64,000 nt of DNA from Polytrichum commune (GCA_950295325.1 OX485804.1:59552533-59616532), one strand, 5' to 3'; positions 10,855 through 24,300 are shown, counted from the first letter of the stretch. Translations and numbers: made by a program. The notes: generated by a model not told the origin, from the letters alone.

Positions 10855-12506
10855 TCTGATAGTGTGTGGGGAGATTTTTGGGAATAATCGGTCAAAACCC
10901 AAGTGTTCTCATGTCCGACTGGTTACATGTTGGTGGTCTTTCGGTTTTTCTTTGTTAGTGTAAGGTATATTCTATATATTCCTCTTAAATGATGGGCAAT
11001 TTCCCTGAAGACTTGAACTTCAACTAGTGTCCGGTTTTTCCCATCCATTGATCTAGCACGAGTATTGAGGCTAGTGCATGGTACATTCAACCCGCAAGTA
11101 CCGCAAGCAAAGTTAATTTTATATTGAAATATGGGCACCCAAATAGTATAAACAAAAAAACATAAAAAAATCTTGATGACTTAGACTTGGTTTTATTAAA
11201 ATGTTGGGACCTGCACAAAAGCAATGCCTACATAATGACACACCCATTGTTGTTAAGAATCCTAACTTGCAACATTTACATGTAATTTACACAATGATGT
11301 CCAAAGTTTGTAATTTTAATTGCACTATGTAGCCTCCTTGAGAACTTGCTAGTCACTCAAAATTTCATTTGCATTAAAGTTCCAGTCTTTTGAAAAGAAT
11401 TCAACTCTTTTCCCAAGTCTAATTAATCTACCTCATTTAAATGAGACTTTGTAGCATACCGTAGAGGGCTCTTCAATTCATCTTTACTTGTGTTCGTATG
11501 TAGTTTCAAGGTGGGATACTACTAGTGGGTCTTATTGAATGTGAGCATGACACACAACAAAGTTTGAGGGGAAAATAAAATATTTTATGTCAAAATAAAG
11601 AGCCCTCTTTGGTGCTACCAATGGAGATGCCTTCCTAGCACTGTCACCACATGTGGACGTACACTTACTTATTATTAGTTATGATAGCGTTTGATTCCCA
11701 ATGGATTTGTTGGCTCCATCTTAATTTTCACATCATAAAAACTTGGATACCCAAGACATGCAACAATTAGCCCATGTTTTAGAATGCTATGATTGCATTA
11801 ATTGACCTCCTTAAAAATTTGCTAATCAATAAAAATGAAACTGATTTAATCCCAAGATGAATCAAAATCGATTGACCTTTGCTATGGCTGGCTAAAGGTG
11901 TGACTTTCATACTTGATGGGAAAAGTCGAGAACATTCATCTCATTGATCTTCTTACTTACCCAAATATTAAATTATGTAATGAAGAAAAAGATAAGGGTT
12001 TTAACCACTTCAAGATCCAAATCTCCAAGTTCTTGATAGAATATTCCAACCCATTTGGTCTAGATTATGTAGAACTTTATTAATCCAAAGTACAAGATAC
12101 AAAACTATAATTAAATAAATAAACAAAAATGCCTTGAGAAAGATATAGTTGAGAAAGCTCACGACCATTTTTGGGCTTCTTAAGAATTTGAGGTTTTTTA
12201 GTTAATGTCTTTCAAAGATTTTCAACCTATCCCCCACCTAACCTTGAAAAGAAGAACATACAATAAATTCTCTCAAGAACTCATGTTTTAGTAGGCATAT
12301 TTTGCCCCACTTTTGACAATGAATAATTGCAGTAAAGAAGTGTTCAAAGGAGGTCATGAGAACCCCTCATTTTGGTGAATCGAAGTGGAGGTCAAGCTAC
12401 TTGGCATGTTGGTTCGGCATGTTCCTTATTTCTCACAATTAACTACTAATTGCTCATAAGTTTCTCACGTTGCTGATAAGTCACCGATTGTGTCGTAGCT
12501 TCCCTG
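10855..12506. other. Spacer
   Basis: AT-rich DNA with no supported gene, RNA gene or repeat. Confidence 0.35.
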
Positions 12507-12674
12507 TGGTGTTCAACTTTGACAAAGGGATGGTTATGTAAAAATGAACTCCTTGTCAAATTTTCGAGGTGTTTGACTTTCGCCAAAAGACAACCACATA
12601 AATTTTTGACAAGATACATGTTTGCCAAGAAGTTCACTTTCACATAATCATCCCTTCGCCAAAGTCCAACACCT
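12507..12674 (+). repeat. Foldback hairpin, 53-bp arms
   Basis: The left arm 12507-12560 (GGTGTTCAACTTTGACAAAG...) pairs with the reverse complement of 12620-12674 at about 44 of 53 positions, leaving a loop of about 60 bases. Several mismatches are A/G or C/T changes that would give G-U pairs in RNA on one strand. It could be a MITE remnant or the foldback of a small-RNA precursor. No promoter or target duplication was recognised. Confidence 0.7.
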
Positions 12675-13728
12675 CCGGTTCATTTCACCGAAGTTGAGGG
12701 TTCCAACACCAATTGAACACTCCTGGAACATCATAAATTGTCAAAAGTGCTCATATTTGCCATCTACTCGAGGGGAGGACATTCAATCTATCCCCACTTC
12801 CTGCCACAGATCCCTCACCTTGCCGAGCGCGTGCTGTGTGCCAATAGTGCTACTAAATGTATCATGACGAAGTGCTCCATCCAAGTGAAGGCTCAGTGTT
12901 CGCATGCAGGCTCTTGGTGCGATTTCAACATCAGGTCAATAAGATGCTCTGGCCTCTCACATGTGAGCCAGTTCCCCTGAATCCAGATCACAAGTGATTA
13001 AGCAAAACGGTTCAACTAGTAGCTCATTTTCTGCTAAGTGTTGAGGTGGAAACATTGCTGAGGCTATTGTAAGAAGATTTCTCTGAAACTGAGATGAGTC
13101 TTAGTAAGGAGGAGGAGATACTACCCTTGTATGTATACATGAGTTACCTTTTATGGAGTGTCTTGCATACATTTTGAGGGATGTTCCAGGGGTGGTCTTT
13201 CTTTGAGCAGCAATCTATCTTTCGTGCTCTCCGTTCTTCCTCAGTATCTGCAAGTTCCAAATAGAAAAGGCTCATGCGACCAGATTTTTTCTTTTAGACT
13301 ACGATTGATCAGTGTGGGTTAAGAGTTTGGCAGTTCAGTGGATGGCTTCTGCAGGTATGGCCCAGCAACTGGATGATTGATACATCCTAAGAGAGGCTTC
13401 AAGGATTGCATGCGACTGAATTTGCTAAGAGAGGAGTTACTTAAAGCTACTGAAGGAAATTAGCTTCGGTTACACAGCATTGGCCAAACAGCTGTGATGT
13501 CCTCCGAAAGATGGTGCAATTTTTGTATTTCATAATGAGCTGTACAGTAGCCCTAGAAACCTGCTCCAAAATTCTTATGTATCAATCTCAGGAGACGCTG
13601 CAGTGGCGATCTATCCGCCCAGACTCACTTAGCCTTCCTGAGAGGAATTCATACGTGGCGTATTCACGACACTGGTGAAGTACACTTCAAGCTTGAAATG
13701 GAAAAGAAACAAGAGATCGTTCCCATGG
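12675..13728. other. Spacer downstream of the secreted-protein gene
   Basis: No gene is seen. Part may be the 3' untranslated region of the minus-strand gene that ends at 13729. Confidence 0.35.
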
Positions 13729-16121
13729 TTAAGGCATTGCAACGGAGGCCTTCTGCACAGCAGGTGGTGGAGTGAATGATGATAATGGCAATGGTGGGAC
13801 AGGAGGGAAAGTAACTGGAAATGGCGGAAATGTGATCGGCGGTGGGAGAAACGGCGGGAATGTGAGTCTTGGAGGGCTAGGAATGGTGAATGGCAATGGA
13901 GGAATGGTGAATGGCAGTGGAGGAATGGTGAGTGGCGGAGCTGGTGGAAGTTGGTTCAATGCACGCCGGCTACGGACTACAGGTATAACTCCATCCAAGT
14001 TCTGAGGCTTTTTCGTGGCGGCCTTGTTGATCTTTGTTGTTGTTGTGGTGCAAAGGAAGAAGAGCTGCATGGGATGCAATTTGAACATGTACCCAGCCCG
14101 GAGCCATTGAGCTCGCCATGATCTGTAGCTGCCTGGTGTTGCAACGGCGACTGCATCACAATCTGCAGCAAGCGAGGAGGAAGCTGCCATCAACAGTCGG
14201 CCTGCGGCAATACCTCTTCGAGTTGGTCTCATGAGAGCTTTCCGAGCCAGCATCAGGCGGGCATGAATCTGACGCTCATGCGCTAATTGCTGTTGCAGGT
14301 TTAACAAGTCCTCCTTCTTACCCACATGCTGTAAGCTGCTCCCGGTGGTTGTTTTTGTTGTTGTTGTTGCTGCTGCTGCTGCATCTTTGTTTCCATCCGC
14401 TGCAAGAAAACATAATACTACCATTAACCCCTAAAAGAGTTCGGTCTAATTCAGAAGGTTATTGAACAAATACAGCACCTCTTTTCGTAGATTCAACTGT
14501 ATGGATGGATTGTTCACACAAGTTTCCAGCTGTCCATGTGTCCAAAATGGGAAAATTATAACGTAAATGTGCATGCTGGTATTGTCGGGCATACGTGACT
14601 ACATGGACGAAAACGTAAGCCTCAGCTTTTAGGGATTAAGATATTACAACTCGGAAACATCTAAGACACAACAAGAACGTTTTAAACTCATGATATCTTT
14701 ACATATCATGTGTTATGGACTAGGTCGAAATGCGTTGTGATGAGATTAGCAAGGAGTGTTTAGACTTACATGCGACCTACTGCTCTCTTTAAAACGTCCA
14801 ATTGGAATGAATATTGGACATGAGTGATGGTCGAAATGCTCGAGCCACGAAATTATCCACGATGAGGCTAAAATTTGATGTGTGTACATCATTACCGGGT
14901 GACAATAGGAGGGTAGGAAAGTGTAGGGTGATGTTGAGACGGATATTAGGCATGCTCTAACGTAGTTTAGGTTTGAGACCTTGAAATACGATCAAGCATG
15001 GCAATTATCGCTTAGATTCTTGGGGTAGGTCACTCATGTGCAAGATATTTTGTTTTGAAGTTCTTGTAGGGAACCTTGAAAGCTGGTCCAAACATGTTTT
15101 GGGTTTTGTAAGTAAAAAACGATGAGGTAGAAGGTGAGCAAAATAAATGTACACTAAAAGTGTCATAACAATGTGGGTGCGAAATAATGTGGACTTAATG
15201 CCCCGAGTAATCTCCTAAATCTTTTAGGAGACTTGTGACCAACACCTTAAATATTAGGTCAAGAACAAAAGTAACATAAAGTAAAATTGTCATCTGCATT
15301 AATGTCCTACCAAAACAATTGTTGTGACCCCACTAATCTTAAATTAAAGATTTGGCATGAGTTGAAAATTAATGTGGCCCACATCGAATCTCATTATGAA
15401 TCCCAAGGAGACGGCCGGCATAGAGGGGACCCATACCAAATGCAATACTTGTCCCTGCATTTGTGCTTGGATTAAGCAATCTTGCATGACATCCTGTTTA
15501 GCAGAACTCAACGCAGGTGAGAATAATCTTGCCATAACAAAGCGAATTGTTGAACTGCTCTCACAGATATGGTAGACTCCCATGGGCTTAGATCAGGCCT
15601 AATATTCGTCCGAACATCCGTTCTCACATTTCCTACCTTTGTATAATTGGACTCAGCAGTGATGCACATGAACTGCATTTGGCCTCTTTAAAGTATGGTT
15701 GTTGGAAAATTCTGTGGCTTGAGCACGTCAATCATCAGCCATCATGTCTAGAATTATTCACAATTTGGCCATACCTTATCATAAAAAACACCTAGTTCAG
15801 AGCTGATTTTCGGAATTCATTCTCCCAGAATGATGAATCATGCTGAGTACGAAATGAATGTGACATGCAGGAAGCCGCCTAGATGTAAGTAAGCATCAGA
15901 AATGTGATGTAATTTGTACCTGTGCGGTGTTGATTTGGGACCATGATTTCAGGGCGCAATGTGTAAGGCCGCCTCAACTGATGCATCGCCATGCCCGCTG
16001 CCTGCTGATCGAGTGAGGCTTTGCTTGAGACACACGGTGTCGGCACCGTTGATGTGATCGTCAAAATGATCGCCACCATCACCAAGTGATTCCTCATCGC
16101 CCTGGACACCGTCGTTGACAT
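13729..16121 (-). CDS. Secreted proline-rich protein, two exons
   Basis: Exon 1 is 16121-15920 and exon 2 is 14399-13729, with a 1.5-kb intron between. The donor reads CACAG/GTACAA and the acceptor TTTTCTTGCAG/CGG. Both exons are in phase 1 and the join gives 290 codons plus stop. The N-terminus (MSTTVSRAMRNHLVMVAIIL...) is a basic-then-hydrophobic signal peptide of about 33 residues, so the product should enter the secretory pathway. The middle has Ala/Thr runs made by GCT/GTT triplet repeats and a charged stretch (KKEDLLNLQQQLAHERQIHA). From about residue 218 to the end the protein is a Pro/Phe/Thr repeat of the type FTIPPLP, as in extracellular-matrix proline-rich proteins. No known family is recognised. 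The C-terminal repeat suggests a cell-wall role (inference). The reading frame could in principle belong to other exons, but phase, signal peptide and composition fit one gene. Confidence 0.6.
14400..15919 (-). other. Intron of the secreted proline-rich protein gene
   Basis: This 1,520-bp stretch lies between the phase-1 donor GTACAA (read from 15919) and the acceptor TTTTCTTGCAG (ending at 14400). It holds only short open frames and no repeat that I recognise. Confidence 0.55.
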
Positions 16122-17858
16122 CTTAAGGTATGCGGGTGTTTTTTGGTCACTTTTCTTGATCGGATCCTATATTTGATTGGTGGGTGGTTTAGGTGAGGAT
16201 CAAACAACAAACACCATAAACGCAGATGTTCAAAAGAGATTGGACTACGTTTTCGAATACTATTATCTACTCCACATTCTATAGTGAATCCGATTGGGAG
16301 GACCTATATATTCAAGTAAGGGATCAACAAACATGCACTTCAAATAACCACAATTAAATGAAATGAAAACTTATTTACAATCCGATTTTTGTTGATGTTT
16401 TATTGTAAATTTGCTAATGCAACACATCTCCCGTTGTGTCAATCCAATCAGTAGAAGTTGGAGAACATGAAAAAGCCGAATCACACCTACATACCTAAGA
16501 ATCGTCTTCAAAACTCAGATGCTTGCCACATAATTCTCTTGCTGCTGATTGATTACGTCGCGTGTTCAATTACCTCAGATCATACATCAATCAACTCATG
16601 ATGAGATACTCTTTATGACCAAGCTCCATATTCCTATCCAGCTGATTACGCCGGTGGTGATAATCAGGCTCAACGCAACTTAACTCAAAAGTTGGGCAAA
16701 GTGCCACGCACGTGTCGTTTTGCTATTGACAGCAACCTCTACAAAAATCTCATGTGTCAACCCCAACATAGAAATAGAATCATTCCAGCATCAAAGTGTT
16801 GAACCTGGGCAGATGCATCTTGGCTTTATCTAAGACGATTGTGTTCTCTATGTGTTCTCTAGAATGAAGAAACATGATGGGCAGTGATGCATTTTGTGGG
16901 GATTTTCGAGCCAGGCGTGCATGGGTGGAGACTGGCTGGCCTGGCTGGCTAATTATTTGACACGAGAATCAGCCCGGGCTCTGCAACCCGTCCTTGAACT
17001 GGAACTCCAAGCGCACTCTAATGGTTTCCAAATTCGAGTTGAATGACTGCGATGTTTACGTACTGTCACCCAAGCACGTACTTAACGATGGACAATTGCA
17101 ACAACACCTGCATGACTTAAGGTAGAAATACCATAACCCGTTAACCACCCTCTAGCTGTGCACTAGACCACCGTCACAATGGTGAAGTGTCATTTCTAAA
17201 ACTGATCATGGCTCGGCGGCAACTTCAATGCGTGTACACTTAGTGTAGCCAATGGGAGTCAAGTGTTAATGTACTCATGAGGTAACCGAATTAGGCGATG
17301 TTATGTATGGAAATGCGGATTATTGTGTTCAGTGTAGGGAGAATCTAATGAACGAGTAGGGGTTTGGACAACTTTCCACTTTGAAAAATTGGAGCATTTT
17401 TTGTATAGGGCACAAAAATATGAAACAACTTGCATTCTTCATGAATCCTTCTCGTCTATCTTGGAAAATTATCTCATGATTGTCAGACTAGATCTTCAAT
17501 GCGAATCACCTTATTTTCACGGGTTATGGTATTTCTACCTTACATACCTTACGACTAAAGAAACTCCAAAATCAAGCAATCTTATTACTTGAGGGTAAAC
17601 TCTTAGACCTGATGAATATACATTAGAGTATGATTGCAAAGTAGGACTAAACGAAGTGACGTTAATGTGACATCACTTTATCGTCGAAGTTGGCGGTCTT
17701 TACTCAATAAAACACTCCACCCAATTTGAGAAATCAAACTTCAAGGTAGCGGTCCAATGTTGAGCCCAAGAATAAGGACCATCAAAAGGGGTGTTTTGCA
17801 TACAAATTTCTTGGACTGGGACCCCAATGCAAACCTACTCTAAGAGTTGAAAAATTTG
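16122..17858. other. Upstream region of the secreted-protein gene and spacer
   Basis: A weak minus-strand TATA-like sequence (CAAATATAGG, about 16165-16175) lies about 50 bases upstream of the ATG. Beyond it I see no gene or repeat. Confidence 0.3.
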
Positions 17859-18230
17859 ATGAGTACATATGATTATGAACTTAAGTATTATGGTTTCTTA
17901 AACAATAGTCTTAGAGAATAGTTTTTAGTGAAATAATTGTGGGAAATATTACATTGTTTATTTGCATTGCATCTTGCTTGAAATTATTGTTGTCATAGGA
18001 GCCATTTTGCATGTGTGGGCTGCCCCTGTGAAACCCATATGATCCATCTTGAAGACCCCACAAAAAAATCAAAATACATGCGCTCTTTTAGTATTTTAGG
18101 TGCCAACTATTTTTCAATCATCAATTACACGAAACCCACGAAACCCACAAAGTGCCTTAGTTGTAGTTTAAAATTGTTGTTGTTTTGACTCTTACGTTTA
18201 TATTGCTCCCTTGGTTTTGCTTAGGTTGTG
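17859..18230 (+). repeat. 370-bp direct repeat, copy A
   Basis: This pairs with 18515-18885 at a constant offset of about 664 bp. Shared blocks include CATTGTTTATTTGCATTGCA, ATAGGAGCCATTTTGCATGT and TTGTTGTTTTGACTCTTACG. Identity by eye is above 90%. Noncoding. Confidence 0.85.
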
Positions 18231-18514
18231 TGTCGTTGTATGCTTGTTGTAATGGCGCCCTCAAGTTGCTTGCATGGTTTTGGTGCGTTGGGAACAACGC
18301 ACTCGGTGTATGATCTCCGTATAATGCATCGTTATTCCCTCACTTCCTTCTTTATTGCCTACATTGCTTTTGGGTATTCGATGCTTAGAACATAACTTGG
18401 TATTTCTACTTAGTTCTTTAGGCTTAAGAAGTTTTGAGGAATTGTACTTCTAGAAATCCTGGTGGATTCCTACATATTTAGCTTGTATTATGATTGCCAT
18501 ATGCTAACATCAAG

Positions 18515-18885
18515 CCACATGAGTTCATATGACTATGAAGTATACATCAAGTATTATGGCTTTTTAACAATAGTCTTAGAGAATGGCTTTTAGTACAATA
18601 TTTGTGGGGATTATGACATTGTTTATTTGCATTGCATCTTGCTTGAAATTATTGTTGTCATAGGAGCCATTTTGCATGTGTGGGTTGCCCATGTGAAACC
18701 CATATGATCCATCTTGAAGACCCTGCAACACAATCAAAATACGTGCGCTCTCTTAGTATTTTAGGTGCCAACTACTTTTCAATCATCAATTACACGAGAC
18801 CCACAAAGTGTCTTAGTGGTAGTTTAAAATTGTTGTTGTTTTGACTCTTACGTTTATATTGCTCTCTTGGTTTCGCTTAAGCTAC
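18515..18885 (+). repeat. 370-bp direct repeat, copy B
   Basis: Second copy of the 17859-18230 segment, same orientation, separated by about 285 bp of unrelated DNA. Small indels (CGAAACCCA doubled in copy A only) show independent drift. A recent tandem duplication including spacer, or a pair of long terminal repeats around a tiny interior, are both possible. The former is simpler. Confidence 0.85.
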
Positions 18886-20421
18886 TAGTTATATTCATCC
18901 ATCAAATTGTAACATGAATAATTACAATCATAACATGGTCAAGGTAAATTGCAAATTATTTATCATGGGCAATGTGGCATGCATCAGGGGATCCTGTTGA
19001 GGTTGAGGTACCCGTATTGTTGGTGTGGCATCCTCATTTGGGAATTATCCTAAAGTTACAATAATTCATGAGTTGCCGGCATTGGATAGATCACTTTCAA
19101 TTATTTCTTTAAACCATTCATTACAATCATGCACACCATACTTACAAGCCTCTACAACATCTCCACAATTGGAACATAAAGCCTAGCACATGAAATCAAT
19201 AATTTTCATCCAATTCATTTTGTCTTTGATAAATTTGAGATAAAAAATTTGATGTGTGAAGACTAATTGAACCCCTAAATGCCCAACAATTTTTATTTTT
19301 ATTTTTTGCTTTTATAGTTTGACTTGAAACTTTGAATTTTTGGTCTCTCAAGACATTTCTCCTTTCTAAATAGTTGTGGATGATTGATAAATATATCACA
19401 TCTATACAAATATTATCCACTCAAGCTAACCCTATGCGTGACCTCAAAGTCCCAAAAAATGGTTGAAAACAACCCCTTTGGGCATTTAGGGATTAAGTAC
19501 ATACATGATAGAGAGGCATTTGTTCATGGGGCACATCATTTTGGAAGGGAGACCCTTGGGCCATGTTTGGTATATTTTGAAAATCATCCCCCCTTGCCAT
19601 TGCACTGCACCAAAATAATAATAAATAAATAAATAAATAATCCCGAAACACACACAAAATGCACATAAGAGCATCATGATTCATATTTAATTGATGTAAT
19701 GTGCTTGAGATCAAACATTAAAGAATCACATGTTTAACTAAGCTTTTTTCACACATACATAAGTCATCGCAACTTCAAGAAGTTCAAAATTTATATTCAT
19801 TACTTGTTATCCACGAAATTGTCTGCCATATGATTGACTCCATGTGAGGATTGACCTTGCAGATACAATCATAAAATGAATAATAAATTGGTTTGCAAGT
19901 GCTTTTAGATAAATGTGGTGGTACTTTCTACATGGATGAACCTTAAGTGGTTTCTAGCAAATTTCAACATACTTGGAAGAAAAGAAAGGGAATCTATGAA
20001 TGACTCACTTCAAGACTTTTTAAACATTAATCACTTTGACTCCAAAATTTACAAGTTGAATTCTCATGGTTGTCATTTTGAATTTGGCCACAACTAGATA
20101 TTAACATACAGATTGGTGGAATAACAAAACCCAATGATAGTGTCCATTCAAGAATAAGTTCATCTTATGGCAAAAAATAAACATTTTGGCCAATTGTTGT
20201 ATAAAAATGTTCTACTAGGTATAAGGTAGAAATACAAAACACAGTGAAAATAACCGATTCGGCCAGAAAGAGTGGCTTGAAATTTGTGCAAGATTTTTTT
20301 AATGATGGAAGAGAGGAAATGACGAGGAATGCAAGTTGTTCGTAATTTGATTCTTTATAAATAATTAGTTACATTTTTCCAAAGAGGCAAGTAAGTCAAA
20401 CCCCTACTTGTATAGTAGAGT
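18886..20421. other. Spacer
   Basis: No supported gene. A short AAAT run lies near 19620. The small open frames show no domain. Confidence 0.35.
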
Positions 20422-21336
20422 CTCCCTTATTTGAGCATCAAAATTCGGTTCGCATTATTGCTAGGTGGCATTTGTCAACAAGTGGGAGCAGTGTGATCTT
20501 CTAACTCCCTTATTTGAGCATCAAAATTCGGTCCGCGTTGTTGTTGGGTGGCATTTGTCAATAAGTGGGAGCAGTGTGATCTTCGAGCCCCCTAATTTGA
20601 GCATCAAAATTCGGTCCTCGTTGTTGTTGGGTGGCATTTGTCAACAAGTGGGAGCAATGTGATCTTCGAGCCCCCTTATTTGAGCATCAAAATTCGGTCC
20701 TTGTTGTTGTTGGGTGGCATTTGTCAACAAGTGGGAGCAGTGTGATCTTCCAACCCCCTTATTTGAGCATCAAAATTCGGTCCGCGTTGTTGTTAGGTGG
20801 CATTTGTCAACAACTGGGAGCAGTGTGATATTTGAGCCCCCTTATTTGAGCATCAAAATTCGGTCCGTGTTGTTGTTGGGTGGCATTTGTCAACAACTGG
20901 GAGCAGTGTGATCTTCCAGCCCCCTTATTTGAGCATCAAAATTCGGTCCGTGTTGTTGTTGGGTGGCATTTGTCAACAACTGGGAGCAGTGTGATATTCG
21001 AGCCCCCTTATTTGAGCATCAAAATTCGGTCCTCGTTGTTGTTGGGTGGCATTTGTCAACAAGTGGGAGCAGTGTGATCTTCCAACCCCCTTATTTGAGC
21101 ATCAAAATTCGGTCCTCGTTGTTGTTGGGTGGCATTTGTCAACAAGTGGGAGCAGTGTGATCTTCCAACCCCCTTATTTGAGCATCAAAATTCGGTCCGC
21201 GTTGTTGTTAGGTGGCATTTGTCAACAAGTGGGAGTGGTGTGATCTTTGAGCTCCCTTACTTGAGCATCAAAATTCGGTACGCGTTGTTGTTAGGTGGCA
21301 CTTGTCAACAAGTGGGAGCGGTGTGATTTTCGAGCT
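20422..21336 (+). repeat. 83-bp tandem array, 11 copies
   Basis: The unit is GGTGGCATTTGTCAACAAGT + GGGAGCAGTGTGATCTTCGA + a CCCCTTATTTGAGCATCAAA-type block + TTCGGTCC(G/T)CGTTGTTGTT. Starts at 20465, 20548, 20631 and so on to 21295 are exactly 83 bp apart. Copies differ by a few point changes (AAGT/AACT, CGAG/CCAA/TGAG) that recur in several copies, as expected of unequal exchange. Because 83 is not a multiple of three, the short overlapping open frames are by-products. Confidence 0.95.
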
Positions 21337-24300
21337 TTGAGTTATTTGTTATGTGGAAGATCATTTGTTGTGGTTTGGTTTGATTTGATTGTGGTGCGGT
21401 GAATAGTTTTTTAATTTGGAGTTGGACGTGGAGGTGAGTGCAGAAAGGAAGCACATGGTGTTGGCCAGGTTGGAAAGGATCGTCAAATTGTTTTGGACTA
21501 CAGTGGCTTCTTGGAACGGGGGTGGATGTGCAAGTTTTTTTGCTCTATGCGAGTTGACCATGTTTAGAAGTTATATATCTCAAGTGGATGTGGTCACGCG
21601 TATTGTTACAAACGCTAAATTTCTTTGAGCATGGGGTGGGGGGGGGGAGGGAAGGGGTCCTTAGAAGTTGTTTGCTGATGATGTGCGTTTGTTTATATTG
21701 GAGTTGGCATGTCAAGGTTTAAGAACCAATACGAGGGAGTTTTAAGATTCTCTAAGTCAAAGTGGATGTGCCTAGATCCTCGTATGACATAACTTAGGGG
21801 GGTTTGATCACCTGCAAATTATTTCTCGGTCTCTTAGAACAGTTGGTACTTTAGCCTTTGAATATGTGATACTCTTCTTTCTCTCTATTATGGCAGTACA
21901 TAGGTGTTCGAGGGGCTTCATACCATTTCACAACCTAGTCTTAGCAAAGTAGTCAAGGGAGTGAGGAAATGGACTCCTTTATTTTTTGTACTCTTTCATG
22001 CTGATGGCTGGAAAATGTTCCAGAGTTTGAACCCTCAAATTGTATACTTCTAAATTGTATACTCAAGTCTGCTTCCATACATCTGAGCGAGAAAGACTTC
22101 AAGCCTAGAGAAGAATTCTTGTAGAAGTTTTTTACATCTCAAAATCATTGCAGTGCTGTAGTTTCAAAAACTAGGAACAATGAGAACCTGGCTCAGAAGG
22201 CTATAGATAGAGTAGCGCGTAGATGGGAAATTTGCATTGCCTTTCTTACATAATGATGGATTGCGATGATTAAAGATGTGTGAATTCGTTTCAAATATCT
22301 TCCCGATGTGGGTTTCATAGATCCTTGTCAGGATTACTGAAGTGGTGACCACCGATGTGTATTTTTAAGAGCTAGGATCATTGGTTGTTGAGGAAGCTAG
22401 TAGTGAATGTTTGAATAGGGGCGTTCGAGCTTTAAAGCAACTGGATACTTTCTTGCGTTTAGCGAAAGGGGACCTCTTTTGATCAGGTGAGAGACTATTT
22501 GTGGGGCCTTTTTCATGGAGGTATAGATATCAATGTAGATCCATAGTTGATAGTTCATCTATGTATGGGTATTAATAATGGAGGCATTTACTATATGTTT
22601 GCTGAATGTTGCAATTCATTTTTTTGCATCTAATGGTGTCTTCCAGGCGTACATTTTAAGAGATCACAACTGTGATCATCATTGTACAACCTGAGGGATG
22701 TACGATTCTTTGAGAAGGGAGCAAAGTTGTGGCAAATTGTTACCCTCGTGTAGGTGGTGATGAAGGAGATGACGCCGGACTACAAGGTGAGCATTTCTTA
22801 GACCTTTAAACTTATGATAAGATTGTTAGTTCCAAATCATTTGAAGACGTATGTAACCATTTTGGTTGAATCATTTACTCGTTTGGTTTGTCTAGATGAG
22901 GGTTTGCAATTCTTGTTTGTGTTATTTCTGTTGTTATGAAGGGCTACCTTTGTGGACGGTATGGATATACCTATTCTGTGAGGATTTGGCATGCAAAGAG
23001 GTGAGGAAGTTGAATTTTTTGTCAGTTTTTAATTGTCCTCGTACCAAAGGGTAGGAAAATAACTATGCAAGGGAAATGACTCAAGAGCAAGGGCCCTTTA
23101 TAGGTTGTTGTCAAACAGACCATTGATGTACATGTTTTGGCACCAATTTTCTTTGCTCTCTTCTCTCTCTTTGTTAGTGTTTTGAATTGTGTTGAAGTTT
23201 GATAGCCTTTTTGCGCATATTGCAATATTAGGAGTTCCGGTGCCATTATTATGTATTTTCATATTTGTGAATTCATTGGAGTATTTTGTTGGTGTCATGA
23301 AAAAGTTGGAATTTATGTGGGTTGTATGTTTGGTGTTGGTAGATGTTCAGACATGTGTGCTTGGCTAGTGGGAATTCACCTATTGAGCACTTAGTCGCTA
23401 GAATCCTCCCCAAGTTTGTCTTCTTGGCTCAAAGTTGAACCTATCAACTTGCTTTTGTTCCTTGGCATAGTATTGTTATGATCCCTTGGGGCTACTCATC
23501 GTAGTACTATCATTGTCCCAAAGGCAGCTTGCTCCCATTCTTTGGTTGTTGCTCTTAAACAAGTTATAGACTAAGGATCTTGTTGGTGGTACTTCATGCA
23601 ATGTTGTGATGGTGCACAACCACAACAAATGCTTGTCGGCTAGTTGTGCAACAATCTATAATAATGCTATTGCTTGTAGAAACCATTATGTATCAATGTC
23701 ATAGGTTGTAAGACCAATGTGCCAATCACAAGTCTGGAAAACTTTCTCATAGATGCCCGATGAATTAGGCTCATTAGTGCAACGTTTTGAATAGTGTGAC
23801 TTATTTTGTTGTTTTGGGGTTTGAAGTCATTGAGAACAAATGAAGTTCAACTATTTGAACAGCTCCATGTGTATTCTCCATGTGAGCATATCCTCTGTTG
23901 TAGATGATTGGGTTTAATATGCTAAGCATGATTAGAAATAGCAATCTTCTTGCTTATATCCCTCGTAATTCATTGTTTGGGATGGTTTTTGTCTACCACT
24001 ATATTTAGTATTACAATAATAGTGTTGGTTTTGTACATTTATGAAAAATTTGGAAATTGGTGTTGGTCAAATTGATTAGCCATTTATTGCAGGGGAAAGA
24101 TCCACAAGCCTTGTTGAGGGGAGCTTTTGCATTGTGCATTAGTTGAATTCCTAGGGAAGGAGATAGAACAAATCATACAATAGGAAGATCATTCCACAGT
24201 GCAGTAAGATCATAGATAATCTAGAATATAATATATGTTGAGCTCGTTCAAGAGTGAACCCAACAGTAGAAGTTTGATGTTTAGGCACATGCAAGTTCCA

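Noticed and set aside
20465-21326. Series of 65-codon plus-strand frames with similar sequence
   Set aside because: They are staggered by 83 bp, each cut by the same stop in a shifted frame. They are by-products of the tandem repeat, not genes.
21672-21720. LINE reverse transcriptase (LFADDVRLF)
   Set aside because: Only the FADD-like word matches. Flanking frames have many stops and no other RT motif; kept only as a trace in the spacer entry.
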